NCBI GenBank assembly: GCA_025451145.1
Contig: JANWKX010000017.1
Span: 1-5,263 of the forward strand
Source: Vampirovibrionales bacterium
GTDB taxonomy: Bacteria; Cyanobacteriota; Vampirovibrionia; Vampirovibrionales; JAGQHJ01
DNA length: 5,263 nucleotides
Reading direction: 5' to 3'
How positions within the stretch are numbered: position 1 is the first letter of the stretch; each line of letters opens with the position of its first letter. Positions 1 through 5,263 of the stretch are shown one piece after another. A model generated the notes under the pieces. The model did no database searches. It saw only the letters and a list, made by a program, of their open reading frames with translations, and had not been told where the DNA came from. A program made the translations under genes and the position numbers.

Positions 1-216
1 ATTCATCCTGGTGAAAATGGATATTTGGTTGACCCTGGCCAGGTTGAAGCCTTGCGGGAGGCCATCCTGACAGTTGCCCGTCTACCGGCCTCAGTGGTCT
101 CAGAACTGGGATATTCGGGTTTGAAAATGGTCCAGGCAAACTACACCATCAATCAACACCTGGATAACCTGCTCCTGTTTTATGAAGCACAACAACGGAA
201 AGCCCTTGCCCTATGA
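1..216 (+). CDS. GT4-type glycosyltransferase, C-terminal end (5' truncated by window)
   Basis: The frame is open from the first base, so the gene starts left of the window; 71 residues and a TGA stop are visible. The first residues read HPGENGYLVDPGQVEALREA, the typical tail of the donor-nucleotide-binding domain of GT-B fold, family GT4 (group 1) glycosyltransferases: a turn 'G-x-N-G-x-L-V', then an acidic/Pro loop and a helix that begins a 'x-x-L-x-x-A-I' segment. The remaining residues form the usual C-terminal helix that packs back on the N-terminal domain. By family, the enzyme transfers a sugar from a nucleotide-sugar to an acceptor in the cytoplasm, usually while a surface polysaccharide or glycolipid is being built; donor and acceptor cannot be told. 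The catalytic EX7E motif would lie upstream and is not visible. Its stop overlaps the next gene's start (ATGA), so the two are very likely one operon and translationally coupled. Confidence 0.88.
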   Translation: MHPGENGYLVDPGQVEALREAILTVARLPASVVSELGYSGLKMVQANYTINQHLDNLLLFYEAQQRKALAL

Positions 217-1499
217 CAAACTCCAATCGACGGCATATTGCCTTAATTTCGCGTTATTACCCGCCTGATCCCGGTGGGGGATTGGCGCTTTATACCCGAC
301 AGATCGCCCGTGAGTTTTCACGACAAGGCCACCATGTCAGCGTGATTTCAGGCACCCAGGATATGAACCCTTATCTTGAACATGATGCCAACGTCAGGGT
401 TTTCAGGATTGTCCAGCACAAGATGTTCCAGCGTTCCTTGACGGGGGCCACATGCCTCTTGAACAGCTATAAAATCGCCAAAACCCTTGAGCGCATTCAT
501 CGAGCTGCACCCATTGATATCATTCAGGCACCTGCCACTTTTTTTGAAAGCCTGATTTACAGCCATTTCTTTAAGCGTCATCTGAATATCCCTTTGGTTG
601 TGAAATTCCATGAAAACAAGGAGACCTATGAGCGAATTGAAGGGCGATTCCGATTTGTTAAATCGAGCAGGCGCCAATGGCTTAAGCGATTTATGAGGCA
701 GGTTACAGAGGAAGCCGATTACTTGTTAGGTGTCTCTCAAAACGCCTTGGAGGGCACATTGGCCTATCTGGAGCTGTCCCATTTAAATACGCTCAAGCAA
801 GTCTCTTCTTCTCCCATTGACTTGCATCAACTTAAACCCACCCTGGGGCCATCAGGCTATTTTGATCGATTCCATCTCACCGAGGACAGTGACTTTTTAT
901 TTTATTCCGGACGATTAATCTACGAAAAAGGGCTTCATCTCCTGGTAGATGCCTTTTTAAACCATATCTCCCAACGATTCCCGGACCTAAGGCTTGCCAT
1001 TGCCGGTGAGTTTGACTACCGCCAGGCGGATTACGGAACCAAGATCCGCCAATCCATCGAAGCCCATCCTGCCGGAGAAAGAGTCCATTTTCTGGGCAGA
1101 ATCCCTTATTCAGAAATGGTTTACTGGTATTCCCAGTGCAAACTCTTTGTCGGACCTTCTTTTTGCGAACCCTTCGGTCGGGTGTTTATTGAGGCCATGG
1201 CCTGTGAAGCACCAGTGATTGGCTTTAACAGTGGCGGCCCCAAAGAATTTATTGACCACGGCGTCGATGGCTATCTCCTTAATGAACAAAACGCCGATCA
1301 GCTAGGACAAGCCATTAATTTACTCTTAGATAGTCCTGAGCTGCTCATGAAATTGAAAACCCATGCCCGTCGAAAAGTCGAACAGCATTACAGCCAGGAG
1401 CAGATTGCGTCAGAACTGCTCGATATTTATGAACCTTTAATTCTTCAGAATCAAAATCAACGCTTACATGGACAAGCCCATCTGAATCTCTCTGAGTAA
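213..1499 (+). CDS. GT4-family glycosyltransferase (GT-B fold), complete
   Basis: This 428-residue protein has the normal length and layout of a GT4 enzyme. The N-terminal Rossmann domain opens with a hydrophobic strand 'HIALISRYYPPDPGG', and the glycine loop G21-G23 is followed by Y27, as in many GT4 acceptor domains. A second element 'KFHENKE' lies near residues 131-137. The C-terminal donor domain begins around 228 with 'YSGRLIYEKG', giving the conserved R234 and K239 that contact the donor phosphates. The EX7E motif is intact (E319-P-F-G...E327) and is followed by 'SGGPKEFI' at 340-347 and 'G-x-D-G-Y-L-L' at 350-356. No signal peptide or membrane segment is evident, so it is probably cytosolic or membrane-associated. 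The ATG lies inside the upstream stop (ATGA); the preceding Shine-Dalgarno is weak, which fits translational coupling. Known for the family: retaining sugar transfer from a nucleotide-sugar. Inferred: a surface polysaccharide or glycoconjugate operon. Sugar specificity is unknown. Confidence 0.93.
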   Translation: MTNSNRRHIALISRYYPPDPGGGLALYTRQIAREFSRQGHHVSVISGTQDMNPYLEHDANVRVFRIVQHKMFQRSLTGATCLLNSYKIAKTLERIHRAAPIDIIQAPATFFESLIYSHFFKRHLNIPLVVKFHENKETYERIEGRFRFVKSSRRQWLKRFMRQVTEEADYLLGVSQNALEGTLAYLELSHLNTLKQVSSSPIDLHQLKPTLGPSGYFDRFHLTEDSDFLFYSGRLIYEKGLHLLVDAFLNHISQRFPDLRLAIAGEFDYRQADYGTKIRQSIEAHPAGERVHFLGRIPYSEMVYWYSQCKLFVGPSFCEPFGRVFIEAMACEAPVIGFNSGGPKEFIDHGVDGYLLNEQNADQLGQAINLLLDSPELLMKLKTHARRKVEQHYSQEQIASELLDIYEPLILQNQNQRLHGQAHLNLSE

Positions 1500-1537
1500 T
1501 GCTCCAGACAGAACATAAGTTTTAAGTTTTTCTATGG

Positions 1538-1550
1538 GGGACGCTGTCCC
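1538..1550. terminator. Weak hairpin in convergent gap, possible bidirectional terminator
   Basis: A perfect 5-bp GC-rich stem (GGGAC, loop GCT, GTCCC) lies in the 70-base gap between the convergent stops at 1499 and 1570. Neighbouring G and C runs (CCCC at 1555-1558) allow alternative pairings. Neither strand shows a proper T-run straight after the stem, so this is not a textbook intrinsic terminator. Position is the main argument for a terminator role. Confidence 0.3.
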
Positions 1551-1569
1551 AAAACCCCAGCAAATTTTC

Positions 1570-2073
1570 TTAGTGGGTATGTTCCCGGTTGATGGAGAAC
1601 ACGGACCTGAAATTACCCACGCGATTATCCGTAATATTGGTGCCAAATAGGCCCATGGGCGCAAGAAATGGGTTTCGACCAAAATTGACACTGGGTAAAT
1701 AGGCTCTCGTCAAATCTTGCGTGACAGCGGATGAATACATACTATCAATCGCCGGGGCGGCTGGATTCACCCTCTGCCGAGGAAACTGGCCAAAAATCTG
1801 TCCCAGGGTGGTGTTCCAGATGACCAGAGGTAAGCCGATAAAGGCCCGCCAAAGCGCGACCTTCACTTTACTAATGCCCGCTTTAATCGGGTTGGGTCCT
1901 TTGTAATGCTTTGGCTCTTGGAATATCCTATGAAAAAAGTCCCGAGGCGGTTGCCCGTATTGAGGGCTATAAATCGCCGGCGTATACATATCCGGTGGCG
2001 GGCACTGATTATAGGTTTGATAAACCTGCGGCCCTGACGACAGATGTAAAAAATTACGTAAAAAATTCGACAT
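1570..2073 (-). CDS. Hypothetical protein, 167 aa, Pro/Tyr/Gln-rich N-terminus
   Basis: I do not recognise this protein. It opens with a short amphipathic stretch (MSNFLRNFLH) and has no clear Sec signal peptide. Residues 14-43 are rich in Pro, Tyr and Gln (PQVYQTYNQCPPPDMYTPAI) and look disordered. Residues 62-95 are basic then hydrophobic (KVALWRAFIGLPLVIW), long enough for an amphipathic or single membrane-associated helix but not a convincing transmembrane span. The C-terminal third is Asn/Phe/Gly-rich and ends in His-Thr-His. No catalytic motif is visible. It is the longest open frame in the stretch and runs in the same direction as the stress-protein gene 107 bases upstream. No good Shine-Dalgarno precedes the ATG (upstream reads ATTTGGGTTCGTT), so the start is uncertain and the gene may be weakly translated. 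It could be a lineage-specific membrane- or envelope-associated protein; no function is proposed. Confidence 0.62.
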   Translation of the reverse strand: MSNFLRNFLHLSSGPQVYQTYNQCPPPDMYTPAIYSPQYGQPPRDFFHRIFQEPKHYKGPNPIKAGISKVKVALWRAFIGLPLVIWNTTLGQIFGQFPRQRVNPAAPAIDSMYSSAVTQDLTRAYLPSVNFGRNPFLAPMGLFGTNITDNRVGNFRSVFSINREHTH

Positions 2074-2180
2074 AACGAACCCAAATAATACGCCTTAATA
2101 GCATAAAAACATTTATTGGGATTTTTGTGCCGATTTGTAAAGAGATTTTGAAGCATAAAAAGCCACATTACACAGAGCCT
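2074..2180 (-). other. Intergenic gap between stress protein and hypothetical gene
   Basis: This 107-base stretch is AT-rich. Read on the minus strand it has a T-run soon after the stress-protein stop (GGCTTTTTATG), but I could not find a stable stem in front of it, so no intrinsic terminator is called. A TTTACA box and several AT-rich hexamers are present, yet none pairs with a convincing -10 at normal spacing. No RNA gene or further reading frame is supported here. Confidence 0.4.
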
Positions 2181-3128
2181 TTAACGCATGATGGCGATAG
2201 AACACTGGCTATACTGAAGGACATTGGTTGTGACACTTCCCAAAAGCCACTGAGGAAATCCTCTTGTAAGCCCATGAGATCCCATGGCGATCAAATCCAT
2301 GGGCTTGCGCTCGGACTCCTGAAGGATCTGATCCGCCGGATCGCCCAAATTAAAATACGCTTCTGACACTTTAAACCCGGCGTCCACAAACAGCTGACGG
2401 GTATAATTCAGCATTTCGTTGGCCTGTCCCTGAAGGGCATGCTCTAGCGGGCCATATTGGACATAAGGTTCCACCAGGGGCAGCGTATAATAATTCACGG
2501 AAATGACATATATAATCGTGATTTCCACCTGGTCAGGCGGAAGGAAACGCATCAGCTCATAGGCGGCCTTTTCGGCGGATTCGGAGCCATCAGTGGCAAA
2601 GAGTATCTTGACGGGCGCTTTGATGATAGGGCGCTTCATGACCAGAACGGAACACGGCGAATGGGTTGCCATGGCATACGCCGTTGAAGTGATTCGCCAA
2701 TGTTTATGCTTGGGGAGTGATTCTTCAAAACAGAGTAACAGCACATCGCTGGGATGTTCCTGAAGAAAGTGAAGCATTTCGTCTTCAGATGGCATGACTG
2801 TGTGGAGAAGCTGCTTTGACGTCACATAAAACCCCTGGGATGACAAAATCTGGGCCGATCGATCAAGTTGTTCCAACATCACTTGATCCAACTGGGCTTG
2901 CGCCTCGTTATCAAATTGCCGAAACTCTTGATCGGGCTTCGGAGACGGCAGCGCGTTATAAACTAATCCCAAATCCACCTTTTTCGGGTCCAAAATCAAC
3001 GACAAATGCTCAATAATCACCGCAGCGTGGGGAGAAGAATCCATCGCGATTTGTACTTTGTAGGCCGTTGCCTGGTCAGGCGATAAGACTTGTTGAGACT
3101 GGCTGGTCGAGGGTCTTCGTGTAGCCAT
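2181..3128 (-). CDS. Tandem-domain universal stress protein (UspA family)
   Basis: The 315-residue protein holds two UspA-like domains, about twice the usual single-domain length. Domain 2 (about 173-315) is canonical: strand 'KILFATDGSESAEKAA' at 174-189 with the ATP-contacting Asp180, then the glycine motif G283-S-H-G286 ... G297-S298, and the closing strand 'CSIAIMR'. The spacing between G286 and G297 is ten residues, where the usual family pattern G-2x-G-9x-G(S/T) has nine. Domain 1 (about 22-166) keeps the fold outline ('YKVQIAMDSS', and 'CSVLVMK' at the end) but lacks any GxxG...GS motif; its equivalent region reads CFEESLPKHKHWR. It therefore probably does not bind nucleotide there. 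Known for the family: cytosolic ATP-binding or non-binding proteins induced by stress or growth arrest. The start at 3128 is chosen because a strong AGAGGAGG lies 7 bases upstream; a GTG 16 codons earlier has no good ribosome site and would put this site inside the gene. Partner and signal are unknown. Confidence 0.94.
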   Translation of the reverse strand: MATRRPSTSQSQQVLSPDQATAYKVQIAMDSSPHAAVIIEHLSLILDPKKVDLGLVYNALPSPKPDQEFRQFDNEAQAQLDQVMLEQLDRSAQILSSQGFYVTSKQLLHTVMPSEDEMLHFLQEHPSDVLLLCFEESLPKHKHWRITSTAYAMATHSPCSVLVMKRPIIKAPVKILFATDGSESAEKAAYELMRFLPPDQVEITIIYVISVNYYTLPLVEPYVQYGPLEHALQGQANEMLNYTRQLFVDAGFKVSEAYFNLGDPADQILQESERKPMDLIAMGSHGLTRGFPQWLLGSVTTNVLQYSQCSIAIMR

Positions 3129-3135
3129 CAGGGTG

Positions 3136-3143
3136 CCTCCTCT
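3136..3143 (-). promoter_or_regulatory. Strong Shine-Dalgarno of the universal stress protein gene
   Basis: On the minus strand this reads AGAGGAGG, followed by a 7-base spacer (CACCCTG) and ATG. It fixes the start at 3128 against the in-frame GTG at 3176. Confidence 0.9.
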
Positions 3144-3174
3144 CTGGTGAAATCCTTTATGAGTGCTCAGGCAC

Positions 3175-3203
3175 ACCTTATTCCTGACACTCTCAATTGT
3201 AAA
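3175..3203 (-). promoter_or_regulatory. Candidate sigma70-type promoter for the stress protein gene
   Basis: On the minus strand TTTACA (3203-3198, five of six matches to TTGACA) is followed after exactly 17 bases by TAAGGT (3180-3175, only three of six to TATAAT). Transcription would start near 3168 and give a 5' leader of about 40 bases containing the strong ribosome site. The poor -10 box makes this tentative; an alternative or stress sigma factor could be used instead. Confidence 0.3.
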
Positions 3204-3307
3204 TTCCTCCTCTGTGTAAAACCTGCCCAGGAAATAGCCATGACGGGCATCTTCGTGTCGCTAACAGGCTCGCAGAAACGCAGCCCTTGATGAGCGACTT
3301 GGGTTGC

Positions 3308-3328
3308 ATTCCTTTCTCTGAAAGAAAT
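3308..3328 (-). other. Hairpin directly after the stop of the secreted repeat protein
   Basis: Read on the minus strand, ATTTCTTTC-AGA-GAAAGGAAT can form a 9-bp stem (one G-U pair) with a three-base loop, beginning one base past the TAG stop. It is AT-rich and is not followed by a T-run. It may protect the mRNA 3' end or act as a weak terminator. The rest of the 200-base gap to the stress gene shows no gene. Confidence 0.35.
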
Positions 3329-3329
3329 T

Positions 3330-4913
3330 CTACCAGTTGATGAACGAGGATTTGAATTGAGAACTGCCAAAGGATTGCCCGGTGGGAAGCAGACCAGTTG
3401 TCATTGCTTTATGGGCTAACCACGATCTTGCGGCCAATCCCGCCAACCCTGTAATGCCATGAGGCGCTGAACCCGGCAACATACTTTGCGGATAACTGCT
3501 TTTAGCCATCAAGCGATTGACCCTTTGCTGGATGGAGTATTGAGGATAAGCCATTCCAAAAACCTGTCTTTCCAGGTTATTCACACGGGACCCCATATCC
3601 ATATTGTTAAAGACTTGACCAAAGACCCGATGCTCCAATAGGGCAACGGATTGCGTGATATTCTGCGAGTTTCCCGAGTTGCCATAGGAATAGGGCGAAC
3701 TACCAGGCACCCGCTGCATGACAGTGGGAGGTGTTCCGATGGCGCCGCCTGAAAAAGGCGACAGGCGTTGAGGGACATAGGCTTGAGTGTTATTTGGATT
3801 GCTGTTGGGCATGCCGGGACCCATTGCACCTGGCGTAAAGAATGAATCGGACTGGCTGGATCCCGAATAAAACCCGCTGTCAGGGGAAATATCGCTTGGA
3901 TCGGTAAACGGGGGTTGGTCATTGCTGCCTTGTATTGATCGGCCGGGTGAAGCGCCTAATCCACGGGCACGGGCCTGATATTGCACTTTGGGCGGAAGCA
4001 TTTTCATCAGCTCTTGGCTAAATCCACCGCTGCCACCGCCAAACTGGTTGCCAATCGTAACCTGAGGCGGCAAATTTGAACCCATCGGTGCGCTTTGGCC
4101 CCCGACATTAGGGACATAGGCTCTGGGCTTTCCAATGGTTGCCTGTTGAGGGGGATTCGAATGCATATTGTGGGAAACCCTCGCCAGGAGGTTTTGCATC
4201 CGCGAATCAATACTGCCATGCTGCGGCGCTCCCATCAATTGGCGTTCGAGACGGGATAGGCGATTGGATAACATCTCACCGCCATAGGATTTCCCGAAAA
4301 CCTGATTCTCCAGTGTGGTTAATTCGGAATAAATGGCCAGATTGCTGGAAGACAGATCCTGACTATGATTCGGTAAACTCTTGCCGGCGTTTTCTTCGAC
4401 ACTCAGGGGACTTTGAGGCAGGACCTTCAGCGTGAGCTGATCCACCCGATCGACCATCGGCAGATTGTCATAAGTCCGGTGAAAAACCGATTGCTCCAGA
4501 CGATCCAATCGGTGAGTGATATTTTCTTGCGTATAAGGTTGATGAAAGACTTGTTGTTCAAGCTGCGTGACCGATGGGTAATCCGTCGCGTCCGGTTGCG
4601 GGGGGTCAGGGGTATTGGCAGTATTATCAGCCGGAGCAGCAGGCTGGTTTGGGTCAGGCTGAAAGATGTTTTGAGAGAGAACACTTTGTAAATGCTTGCT
4701 GCGGTCTTCAACCGATCCGCTTTGGGGCTGCCCCAGAACCTGGGTTTCCAGTCGATTTAAACGATCTTCAGGCGAATCCTGGGTGAATGTTCTGGCAAAC
4801 AGTTGCTGCTCGGCCTGACCCAAAAAGTCATCGGCATAGGCCATAAGCCCGAGCATGGACGCACACAAAAACCCCAGTAGAACTGTTTTCAAAAACAATT
4901 TGCTCAAGGTCAT
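3330..4913 (-). CDS. Secreted repeat protein with 21-residue LE-x-x-VF...RLxRLE repeats
   Basis: The 527-residue protein begins with a Sec signal peptide: K5 and K9, a hydrophobic core to about 24, and A25-Y-A27 before Asp28, so cleavage after 27 is likely. There is no lipobox at C17. Four repeat clusters follow at about 34-79, 117-165, 200-246 and 425-471. Each holds two or three units of about 21 residues with the pattern L-E-x-x-V-F-G-x-x-Y/F, about seven residues, then R-L/V-x-x-L-E. The VF pairs recur 21 residues apart (for example 122/143/164, 205/226, 430/451). Residues 82-112 and 250-420 are Pro/Gly/Ser/Asn/Gln-rich, probably disordered linkers. The mature protein should lie in the periplasm or envelope, or be exported. 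The helical repeats suggest protein-protein contact or assembly; no enzymatic motif is seen. I recall similar repeats in hypothetical proteins of cyanobacteria-related lineages, where the function is not known to me. The ATG at 4913 is preferred over a TTG eight codons upstream because it has a GGTGGGG site and starts a proper signal peptide. Confidence 0.88.
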   Translation of the reverse strand: MTLSKLFLKTVLLGFLCASMLGLMAYADDFLGQAEQQLFARTFTQDSPEDRLNRLETQVLGQPQSGSVEDRSKHLQSVLSQNIFQPDPNQPAAPADNTANTPDPPQPDATDYPSVTQLEQQVFHQPYTQENITHRLDRLEQSVFHRTYDNLPMVDRVDQLTLKVLPQSPLSVEENAGKSLPNHSQDLSSSNLAIYSELTTLENQVFGKSYGGEMLSNRLSRLERQLMGAPQHGSIDSRMQNLLARVSHNMHSNPPQQATIGKPRAYVPNVGGQSAPMGSNLPPQVTIGNQFGGGSGGFSQELMKMLPPKVQYQARARGLGASPGRSIQGSNDQPPFTDPSDISPDSGFYSGSSQSDSFFTPGAMGPGMPNSNPNNTQAYVPQRLSPFSGGAIGTPPTVMQRVPGSSPYSYGNSGNSQNITQSVALLEHRVFGQVFNNMDMGSRVNNLERQVFGMAYPQYSIQQRVNRLMAKSSYPQSMLPGSAPHGITGLAGLAARSWLAHKAMTTGLLPTGQSFGSSQFKSSFINW

Positions 4914-4918
4914 GGGGT

Positions 4919-4925
4919 CCCCACC
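4919..4925 (-). promoter_or_regulatory. Shine-Dalgarno-like site of the secreted repeat protein
   Basis: The minus strand reads GGTGGGG, then ACCCC, then ATG. It is G-rich rather than the ideal AGGAGG, and the 5-base spacer is short but workable. It supports the start at 4913 and not the upstream TTG at 4937, which has no ribosome site. Confidence 0.6.
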
Positions 4926-4971
4926 GCTTCGCTTCAAATTCGTTTAAGCAGGCAATTGCCATGCTACTACC

Positions 4972-5000
4972 ATTGTGACTGATGCAGAAATGGATGTAAA
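4972..5000 (-). promoter_or_regulatory. Candidate sigma70-type promoter for the secreted repeat protein
   Basis: On the minus strand TTTACA (5000-4995, five of six to consensus) and CACAAT (4977-4972, four of six) are exactly 17 bases apart. The expected start near 4965 gives a leader of about 50 bases that contains the ribosome site. The -35 box sits inside an inverted repeat (4989-5006). Confidence 0.45.
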
Positions 5001-5006
5001 TCCATT
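4989..5006. repeat. Inverted repeat, possible operator
   Basis: AATGGAT-GTAA-ATCCATT is a perfect 7-bp inverted repeat with a 4-base centre. It covers the -35 box of the candidate promoter, a usual place for a repressor or activator site. No regulator gene is in the window, so the partner is unknown. Confidence 0.4.
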
Positions 5007-5141
5007 AAATAGATAAGCTCCCCGTGGGAAAATAATCGGTTGGCGCATTGAAAGGCCTCACTTGTACCGCTATTGGTCTACTATATAGCTCGTTAAGCAC
5101 TTTGATATCACAATCTTGGGGCATATTAGTTGATTTTTTCC
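5007..5141. other. Intergenic stretch without recognised gene
   Basis: Between the inverted repeat and the terminator I see no reading frame with a ribosome site and no tRNA-like fold. A TATATAG element at about 5082-5088 resembles a -10 box, but no -35 partner stands at 16-18 bases on either strand: the nearest, TTGTGA on the minus strand, is 20 bases away, and TTGTAC on the plus strand 14. A second promoter or a small RNA cannot be excluded. Confidence 0.35.
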
Positions 5142-5168
5142 AAAAAAAAATCCTCCGTTGCCGGAGGA
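5142..5168 (-). terminator. Rho-independent terminator, minus strand
   Basis: On the minus strand TCCTCCG-GCAA-CGGAGGA forms a perfect 7-bp stem capped by a GNRA-type GCAA tetraloop and is followed at once by nine T residues. This is a textbook intrinsic terminator for transcription entering from the right edge. It should insulate the secreted-protein gene from that unit. It lies about 35 bases after the stop at 5203. Confidence 0.9.
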
Positions 5169-5174
5169 AGATTT

Positions 5175-5201
5175 GAGAAAGAGAAGAAGAGAAGAGAGAA
5201 G
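5175..5201 (+). repeat. 27-base polypurine run
   Basis: The plus strand is uninterrupted A/G for 27 bases, mostly GA and GAA units; the minus strand, which is the transcribed sense here, is all C/T. It lies between the stop at 5203 and the terminator stem, so it would form a pyrimidine-rich 3' untranslated segment. It is low complexity and has no coding support. Confidence 0.6.
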
Positions 5202-5202
5202 T

Positions 5203-5262
5203 TTAAGAGAAGCTTGTGTCTTGCGTTTCAAGGGATGCTAGCCTTTTAGCCTTTTGATTGGT
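5203..5262 (-). CDS. Probable C-terminal end of a gene entering from the right edge
   Basis: Of the three minus-strand frames at the edge, two close within eight codons and one stays open for 19 codons (TNQKAKRLASLETQDTSFS) before a TAA at 5203-5205. The strong intrinsic terminator about 35 bases downstream requires a minus-strand transcript from the right, which supports this being a real 3' end. The visible tail is basic then polar, as in many disordered C-termini, and is too short to name a family. A tandem 8-base repeat (AGCCTTTT at 5240-5247 and 5248-5255) lies inside it. The transcript could instead be non-coding. Confidence 0.42.
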   Translation of the reverse strand, partial: TNQKAKRLASLETQDTSFS

Positions 5263-5263
5263 G

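Noticed and set aside
348..677. 109-codon open frame on the minus strand
   Set aside because: It lies wholly inside the well-supported glycosyltransferase gene and has no recognisable motif or ribosome site.
1863..2168. 101-codon minus-strand frame overlapping the 167-residue gene
   Set aside because: Its sequence is rich in Cys, Ile, Arg and Phe in the manner of out-of-frame translation, and it overlaps the better frame; no ribosome site was seen.
2140..2180. Intrinsic terminator after the stress gene (T-run after GGC)
   Set aside because: No complementary arm forms a stable stem before the T-run.
3129..3176. GTG start 16 codons upstream for the stress protein
   Set aside because: The strong AGAGGAGG at 7 bases from the inner ATG decides for the shorter form; the added residues do not belong to the domain.
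3167..3370. 67-codon minus-strand frame across the gap before the stress gene
   Set aside because: It starts with TTG inside the end of the secreted-protein gene, has no ribosome site and no family resemblance.
4413..4711. Overlapping 92- and 94-codon frames on both strands
   Set aside because: Both are shadows of the secreted repeat gene, whose signal peptide and repeats confirm the other frame.
4860..4866. Lipoprotein signal at Cys17 of the secreted protein
   Set aside because: The residues before the Cys are G-F-L, which do not fit the lipobox, and a good Ala-x-Ala cleavage site follows at 25-27.
3330..4913. DNA-level repeats suggesting a CRISPR or tandem array
   Set aside because: The repetition is at protein level, with diverged DNA and irregular spacing; no constant repeat with unique spacers exists.
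4914..4937. TTG start eight codons upstream for the secreted protein
   Set aside because: No ribosome site precedes it, and it would place a polar stretch before an otherwise normal signal peptide.

Overview
The window is bacterial, with compact genes, short gaps and recognisable Shine-Dalgarno sites. No RNA gene, insertion sequence, CRISPR array or phage gene was seen. The best taxonomic hint is the secreted protein at 3330-4913. It carries repeated LE-x-x-VFG...RLxRLE units of a kind I recall from Cyanobacteriota and their non-photosynthetic sister lineage (Vampirovibrionia/Melainabacteria). This assignment is inference from memory; no marker gene is present to confirm it.

Left part (1-1499, plus strand): the 3' end of one GT4-type glycosyltransferase gene overlaps, through an ATGA junction, a complete second GT4 glycosyltransferase gene. 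The pair looks like the end of a cell-surface polysaccharide or glycoconjugate operon. A 70-base convergent gap with a small GC-rich hairpin follows.

Middle and right part (1570-4913, minus strand): in transcription order from right to left there are three genes. First is a secreted 527-residue repeat protein with a Sec signal peptide, four clusters of a 21-residue repeat and a long Pro/Gly/Ser/Asn linker. Second is a 315-residue tandem universal stress protein whose N-terminal domain has lost the nucleotide-binding glycine motif. Third is an unrecognised 167-residue protein with a Pro/Tyr/Gln-rich N-terminus. Gaps of about 200 and 107 bases separate them, and no strong terminator was seen between them, so they may be partly co-transcribed or may have their own promoters.

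Right edge (4914-5263): a candidate promoter for the secreted protein has an inverted repeat over its -35 box. Beyond it are a clear intrinsic terminator reading on the minus strand, a 27-base polypurine run, and probably the last 19 codons of another minus-strand gene that enters from outside the window.

I found no convincing new multi-gene system. The least explained items are the 21-residue repeat protein and the orphan 167-residue protein next to a divergent tandem stress protein.
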